A stretch of DNA of 64,000 nt from Candidatus Cloacimonadota bacterium (lineage in GTDB: Bacteria > Cloacimonadota > Cloacimonadia > Cloacimonadales > Cloacimonadaceae): contig JAJBAW010000005.1 of the NCBI GenBank assembly GCA_020532545.1, positions 1 to 64,000 on the forward strand, given 5' to 3'. The translations under genes were made by a program, and so were the position numbers. Every line of letters starts with the position of its first letter. Within the stretch, counting starts at the first letter, position 1. Shown here in pieces: positions 60,409 through 64,000 of this stretch. The notes under the pieces were generated by a model. That model searched no databases. It was not told where the DNA came from and saw only the letters and a program-made list of their open reading frames with translations.

Positions 60409-61368
60409 TTACACGTCAAAATCTTCTCCGACAGCATTGGCAATCTGAGCATCCAGATCAGCCGATCCGTCCAAAGTGGCTCCTTCCAGATCAGCCGAAC
60501 CATCCTCGCCGGAATAATCCTGGTCCTCAGGCCGCGAACGATTTTTCAAAGCATTGCAGTAGAACTGTGCCAAGGGCAGATACAGCGTGCCATCGATCTT
60601 TTCATCTTTGGCAAAATCCAAAGTCATCTCGTAGTACGGGCCTTTCTTGGAACGAACAGCACGAGCCTTGATAACGTAGGAAAAGATGCTTTCTCCCAGG
60701 ATTTCAGCGGCATTGCTGTATGTCTGATAGGACCGCACAAACTTTTTCCACACCGAGATGGACTTCCCATGAAAGTTATACTTCACAGGGAAAGCCCGAT
60801 CCCCAAGAATTGCCAGGAAAGCCACTTCCGCGTATTCCCGACAACGGGGAGCCCCACCCTCCGGAGGAAATTTAGCTTCGTCACAAAGGACACCGTACTT
60901 TTTCTTACCGTCCTTGGCATCGGTATACCAGCCAGTACAGGCAGCACTGTACGGAGCTTCGACTTTGGCATTCGGGCAGACCCCGTCGGTGGAGTAACAA
61001 TCCGGCTTGTTTTCCCCTTCGCCATCAAATTTGGGGAAACGTGAGCGCCCCTCCCGCAGAATGCAGATAGGCAGCAAGACCAGCTCCTCCAGAAAACCCA
61101 GAGTGACGATAGGAGTCTTGTTGCTGATCATGCCCACAAAGTAACTGCCCTCTTTTTTCTCCCACTGCGGACGGTTGGTGACATGCGCAGGCTGAATCAG
61201 CACTGCCTCAAACAGAGCCTCCCAGGGGCTGGCTTCATTGAATCCCATGATGGTCATGGGCTTATCCCCGATCATAATTTCTTTTTTACCGTCCGGTCGG
61301 ATGGTCACCAGCTCCGTATCTGCGGTTGCTGCTACGAAAGTGGTAAGCCCTTTGTCCTCTTCTGCCAT
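60409..61368 (-). CDS. ssDNA-binding-like protein with acidic tail
   Basis: ATG 61368 follows AAGGAGTGCATC; the longer frame above it lacks support. The 319-residue protein has a mixed beta core. Cysteines occur in a cluster (CYSTDGVCPNA; CTGWY; CDEA; CREY) around 130-180. An acidic C terminus follows, ending VGEDFDV. This tail is like those SSB proteins use to recruit replication partners. Its location between sigma and HU/nuclease genes supports a replication role. The fold is inferred. Confidence 0.55.
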   Translation of the reverse strand: MAEEDKGLTTFVAATADTELVTIRPDGKKEIMIGDKPMTIMGFNEASPWEALFEAVLIQPAHVTNRPQWEKKEGSYFVGMISNKTPIVTLGFLEELVLLPICILREGRSRFPKFDGEGENKPDCYSTDGVCPNAKVEAPYSAACTGWYTDAKDGKKKYGVLCDEAKFPPEGGAPRCREYAEVAFLAILGDRAFPVKYNFHGKSISVWKKFVRSYQTYSNAAEILGESIFSYVIKARAVRSKKGPYYEMTLDFAKDEKIDGTLYLPLAQFYCNALKNRSRPEDQDYSGEDGSADLEGATLDGSADLDAQIANAVGEDFDV

Positions 61369-61455
61369 GATGCACTCCTTCTTGGTTAATTTGTTCCGAC
61401 GGCTAAATCGTGAACAATATTGGTAAGGGCAGCCGTAATTTTTAAGCAACTGCCA

Positions 61456-61498
61456 GAAAAAAAGTAAGGCCACCAAGGACTTATCCCTGGTGGCCTTA
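61456..61498 (-). terminator. Terminator of sigma factor transcript
   Basis: TAAGGCCACCA pairs with TGGTGGCCTTA (61465-61498), followed on the minus strand by C and seven T. It separates the sigma gene from the ssDNA-binding-like gene. A second stem (TTTGCGCC / GACGCAAAC region) lies before it. Confidence 0.85.
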
Positions 61499-61550
61499 AA
61501 TGTTTGCGCCAAAATAGACGCAAACGGCTTGATTTTATTTTTTTTCTAAA

Positions 61551-62525
61551 CTAAATAAATGGAGATTCCACCCCTGCACGTTGGAAAAATACACGGACCT
61601 TTTCCAAAGCCTTTCTCTGCAGCTGGAAAATCCACTCCGTAGTACCCTTCCAACCAAAAGAACGGAACAGGTCGGAAACCTGAGACAACGTCAGCTTCGG
61701 CGTTCCGAATACTCCAAACCGATAAGTAATGACGACTTTCTCCTTTTCGCTGAGCACGGAACATCCGGGATTGAGAAGAAATTCCAACATCTGAATAACC
61801 CGACGTTGGTCTACAATCTCTTCCAGAGCAGGGGAATCCTCAGACAACAGGTACTCCCATTCCAAGGTGTCCGCTTCGTTGGCATTCATCGCCCACGACA
61901 AGGTTCTCCCTGCCGGATAAGTGTCCTGAGAGAACTGCTGTGAGGTATCTACTCCTGGTTCCGTCCCCTCCTCGCCTTTAGATTCCTCGGGAGCACCCGC
62001 CTCCTCTTTAAAATCGTCCTCTGTCAAAGGTTGAGCAAGAGCTTCCGCCAACTCCCTTCGGGCATGCCGCGGAATCTTGACCACCCCATCGTTCATTCGG
62101 GACGTCTCTATCGCCTCTTTGAGGTACCAGGCGATATAGCTCGTGAATTTACTGCCTCGAGTAACATCGAACTTTTCTATGGCGGTGAGTACAGACACCA
62201 CCATATTTTGCAAAGCATCTTCAAACAGGCTGGCACGCAGGGCATAATGCCGGCGCAGTAGGTAGGGCAACAGAAAATAGACATTTAACAGAATGCAGTC
62301 TCGACAGCGAAATTTCCTGGGGGGTGAGGTTTCCGGAGCGTGGTACTCTAAGAGCCAGGCCTGAATCGCCTGATCCCTCTCCTTTCCGTAATAGACCGGA
62401 ATGTCTGAAAAGGATAAATACCGTGAAATAAACTTTACGGTATCCGTCTCTCTAGGAGAAAATGCTTCGGAAACTCTGTTGCTGACATATGCACCACCCT
62501 GACTCTGAGTCTCTGCCTGTTGCAT
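61551..62525 (-). CDS. Sigma-70-like transcription factor
   Basis: This 324-residue protein has AGGAGG before ATG. Region 2 is clear: LFEDALQNMVVSVLTAIEKFDVTRGSKF then TSYIAWYLKEAIETSR. A DNA-reading part follows (VKIPRHARREL). A Glu-rich spacer (about 165-200) and a C-terminal helix-turn-helix (LSQVSDLFRSFGW) resemble region 4. It would direct host polymerase to middle or late phage promoters. It is a second sigma factor beside the one at 28679. Confidence 0.75.
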   Translation of the reverse strand: MQQAETQSQGGAYVSNRVSEAFSPRETDTVKFISRYLSFSDIPVYYGKERDQAIQAWLLEYHAPETSPPRKFRCRDCILLNVYFLLPYLLRRHYALRASLFEDALQNMVVSVLTAIEKFDVTRGSKFTSYIAWYLKEAIETSRMNDGVVKIPRHARRELAEALAQPLTEDDFKEEAGAPEESKGEEGTEPGVDTSQQFSQDTYPAGRTLSWAMNANEADTLEWEYLLSEDSPALEEIVDQRRVIQMLEFLLNPGCSVLSEKEKVVITYRFGVFGTPKLTLSQVSDLFRSFGWKGTTEWIFQLQRKALEKVRVFFQRAGVESPFI

Positions 62526-62625
62526 CGTACTGCCTCCTGCACAATCGTCTGTTAACTGAATAAGAACATCCCCTACTTATGTGCTGCCACCACAAAAAAA
62601 ATTCTAAATTAATACATTGATTAAT

Positions 62626-62937
62626 TTAGAATTTTATATTATTTTTCGCTACTTTGCAATATCTGGTACTGAAAGTTATCCAAAAAAAAATATGACAGGC
62701 CGGGCAAACCAGTACCAAAGTTTCCTGTGCCAGGGCTTTTTGCTTAGGGGACGCTCCCGGGCGTGTCAGCAGCAGAGAAACCTCATGCTCAGTGCCCTCC
62801 ATGAGTGTGCCGCAGTTCGGGCACGTCACCACTTTTTCTGCTTCCCTCATCAGACAATCGAAGCATAAAAACCCGTTGTGCGTTTTCATAGCTTTATCCC
62901 CAAGTGTCAATACTCGGTTACATTTACAGCATTTCAC
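62626..62937 (-). CDS. Zinc-ribbon protein
   Basis: GTG 62937 follows GAGG. This 103-residue protein has CxxC pairs at the N terminus (CCKCN), near 25 (CFDC) and near 39 (CPNC), and a further pair at about 78 (CPACH). Several pairs suggest one or two zinc ribbons. Such small proteins can bind DNA, RNA or RNA polymerase. Next to a sigma gene, a transcription role is an attractive inference. Confidence 0.5.
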   Translation of the reverse strand: MKCCKCNRVLTLGDKAMKTHNGFLCFDCLMREAEKVVTCPNCGTLMEGTEHEVSLLLTRPGASPKQKALAQETLVLVCPACHIFFWITFSTRYCKVAKNNIKF

Positions 62938-62986
62938 CGGGCCTCACTTTGCCTCTTACCAAGGCGCCCCTTTGGGGTCTTCATAA

Positions 62987-64000
62987 TTAGCGTTTTCCAC
63001 GGCACAAGTCCCAATAGCCGCACCATTGCGGATTACAGCACCAGGCCTCCGGGTCACAGCGAGGAAAAATCCCTGCGGAGATCTGCTTCGCCGCGTCCTC
63101 GACAATGTTCTCCACATGAGTAAATTCCCCCGGATCGAATCGATGCCGGAGTATACGTACGTTGCTCCCTACATCCTGTACCGGAGCCAGCAGATCAGGC
63201 AGAGCCTCCTGCCCCTCCTCAAGCTCCACTACCTTTTTCCGAGCTGCTCTGGGTTTTCTGGGTTTTTCCGAAGAGGAATCCTTTTTCGCAGAGCCCTTTA
63301 CCAGGTTGTGGATCTCCACATTCAAAATCCCGGAACCCATGGAGTACAGATAAAACTGAAGGGAATTCTGCAGTTTCGTGGAGGCCCACTTCTTACCGGT
63401 AAATTTGTGGTCTCCCATGTGAAGCCCACCGTAGTCCAGAACATGCTCAGCCGTCATTTCTATGGCATAGGGTTTTCTGAGCAAGTCAATAAAGCCTAAC
63501 ACAGGAACCCCACATTTGGAAAGAAAATTCAACCGAACCTCTACTTCTTTTGGTTCGATAAACTGAGCAACTCCGGGTATATAGGAAGTTAGCAATTTAT
63601 CGAGAGTTTGTGCTGTTTCGTCTCGCTCACTGACACTTACGGGTACATCCAGTTCCAAAATTTTCTCGTCATGGATGACCATCGCCAGATCTAATAGCTG
63701 CTTCTCATTAAGCAAGGGGGCTTTGCGAATCTTGTCCCCATAATACTGCTCGAAAGCTGCATGTCCCGAAATGCCGATAACAGCTGCGTACCCGGGAGGC
63801 CGCCGAATTCCGAGAATGTACCGAAGGTAGTACTGATAGGCGCAGCGCTGCAGCATCCCTATCTGGGAAGGTGACAAGTACCCTTGAGGCAGGGTGTAAG
63901 GACTTTTGTTTTCCAGAAGTCCGTCCTTGTCCCTCTCTCCCGAAGCCCCTAGAGCCTCGGGAGAAGGCGTCTCCGTACTCAGTTCTTCCAAGGGAGCTTT
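62987..64000 (-). CDS. Second RecB/Cas4-like Fe-S PD-(D/E)XK nuclease, partial
   Basis: The frame is open through the right edge, so the start lies outside; the TTG at 63991 is not required. It has YLSPSQIGMLQRCAYQYYL, a GISGHAAFEQ helix, PVLGFIDLL, MGDHKFTGKKW and a cluster of cysteines at the end (CDPEAWCCNPQWCGYWDLC). These match PD-(D/E)XK nucleases with a Fe-S cluster. It belongs to the same family as the gene at 59121 but is only distantly similar. Its function is probably DNA end processing. Confidence 0.75.
   Translation of the reverse strand, partial: KAPLEELSTETPSPEALGASGERDKDGLLENKSPYTLPQGYLSPSQIGMLQRCAYQYYLRYILGIRRPPGYAAVIGISGHAAFEQYYGDKIRKAPLLNEKQLLDLAMVIHDEKILELDVPVSVSERDETAQTLDKLLTSYIPGVAQFIEPKEVEVRLNFLSKCGVPVLGFIDLLRKPYAIEMTAEHVLDYGGLHMGDHKFTGKKWASTKLQNSLQFYLYSMGSGILNVEIHNLVKGSAKKDSSSEKPRKPRAARKKVVELEEGQEALPDLLAPVQDVGSNVRILRHRFDPGEFTHVENIVEDAAKQISAGIFPRCDPEAWCCNPQWCGYWDLCRGKR

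Noticed and set aside
61369-61512. N-terminal extension of the ssDNA-binding-like gene
   Set aside because: It would cover the terminator and lacks a ribosome site, while ATG 61368 has AAGGAG.
1-64000. CRISPR arrays, IS elements, integrase and attachment sites
   Set aside because: No regularly spaced direct repeats with unique spacers, no transposase and no integrase were found; the short tandem repeats at 14.1 and 14.6 kb are coding.

Overview
The window is one contiguous stretch of a large tailed-phage genome with a contractile tail (myovirus morphology). The evidence is a tail sheath, tail tube, -1 frameshifted tail chaperone, 959-residue tape measure, gp25/gpJ-type baseplate proteins, major capsid protein, prohead protease and terminase large subunit, together with a phage-type replication block. 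No tRNA, rRNA, integrase, lysogeny repressor or host housekeeping gene was found. The host cannot be named from the sequence. Several lineages carry related modules, and two phage-encoded sigma factors suggest a bacterial host RNA polymerase that the phage reprogrammes.

Layout. Bases 1-2592 hold the end of a surface-binding (fibre-like) protein and three small genes. Bases 2593-10636 hold a head-associated module: many proteins with recurring short K-x-A motifs, several short Gly-rich membrane-like proteins, and a prohead protease with a zinc knuckle. Bases 10637-11077 are a divergent control region with a tiny antisense membrane-protein gene. Bases 11078-14697 hold a probable scaffold-type acidic protein with a perfect 115-bp duplication, a decoration-like protein, the major capsid protein and two paralogous head-fibre-like proteins, one with collagen repeats and one with EAP repeats. 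Bases 14709-22123 hold neck, sheath, tube, spike and chaperone genes. Bases 22120-33321 hold the tape measure and baseplate, with an M15 peptidase domain and a sigma factor embedded among them. Bases 33411-44326 hold tail fibres, including a seven-repeat RCC1 propeller fused to a tail-collar domain.

A bidirectional terminator at 44.4 kb starts a minus-strand block: an unknown gene, a RuvC-like resolvase, a zinc protein, and then a self-contained two-gene cassette (unknown protein plus retron/group II-like reverse transcriptase with an altered YCDN active site). Bases 48200-51505 return to the plus strand with a K-x-A virion-like protein, an unknown protein and the terminase. Bases 51506-52170 are a gene-poor, highly structured stretch that looks like a large non-coding RNA. 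It lies beside a minus-strand Sm/Hfq-like gene. Bases 52493-64000 are the minus-strand replication and transcription block: family A DNA polymerase with an N-terminal Fe-S uracil-glycosylase-like domain, DnaG-type primase fused to an ATPase/helicase, two RecB/Cas4-like Fe-S nucleases, an HU-like protein, an ssDNA-binding-like protein, a second sigma factor and a zinc-ribbon protein.

How the parts fit. The minus-strand block probably makes early and middle products (replication, recombination, sigma factors), and the plus strand makes late virion products. A 16-base element (15 of 16 identical) precedes both the RT cassette and the Sm-like gene, suggesting common control. The strongest candidates for something new are the RT cassette and the structured RNA region with its Sm-like neighbour.
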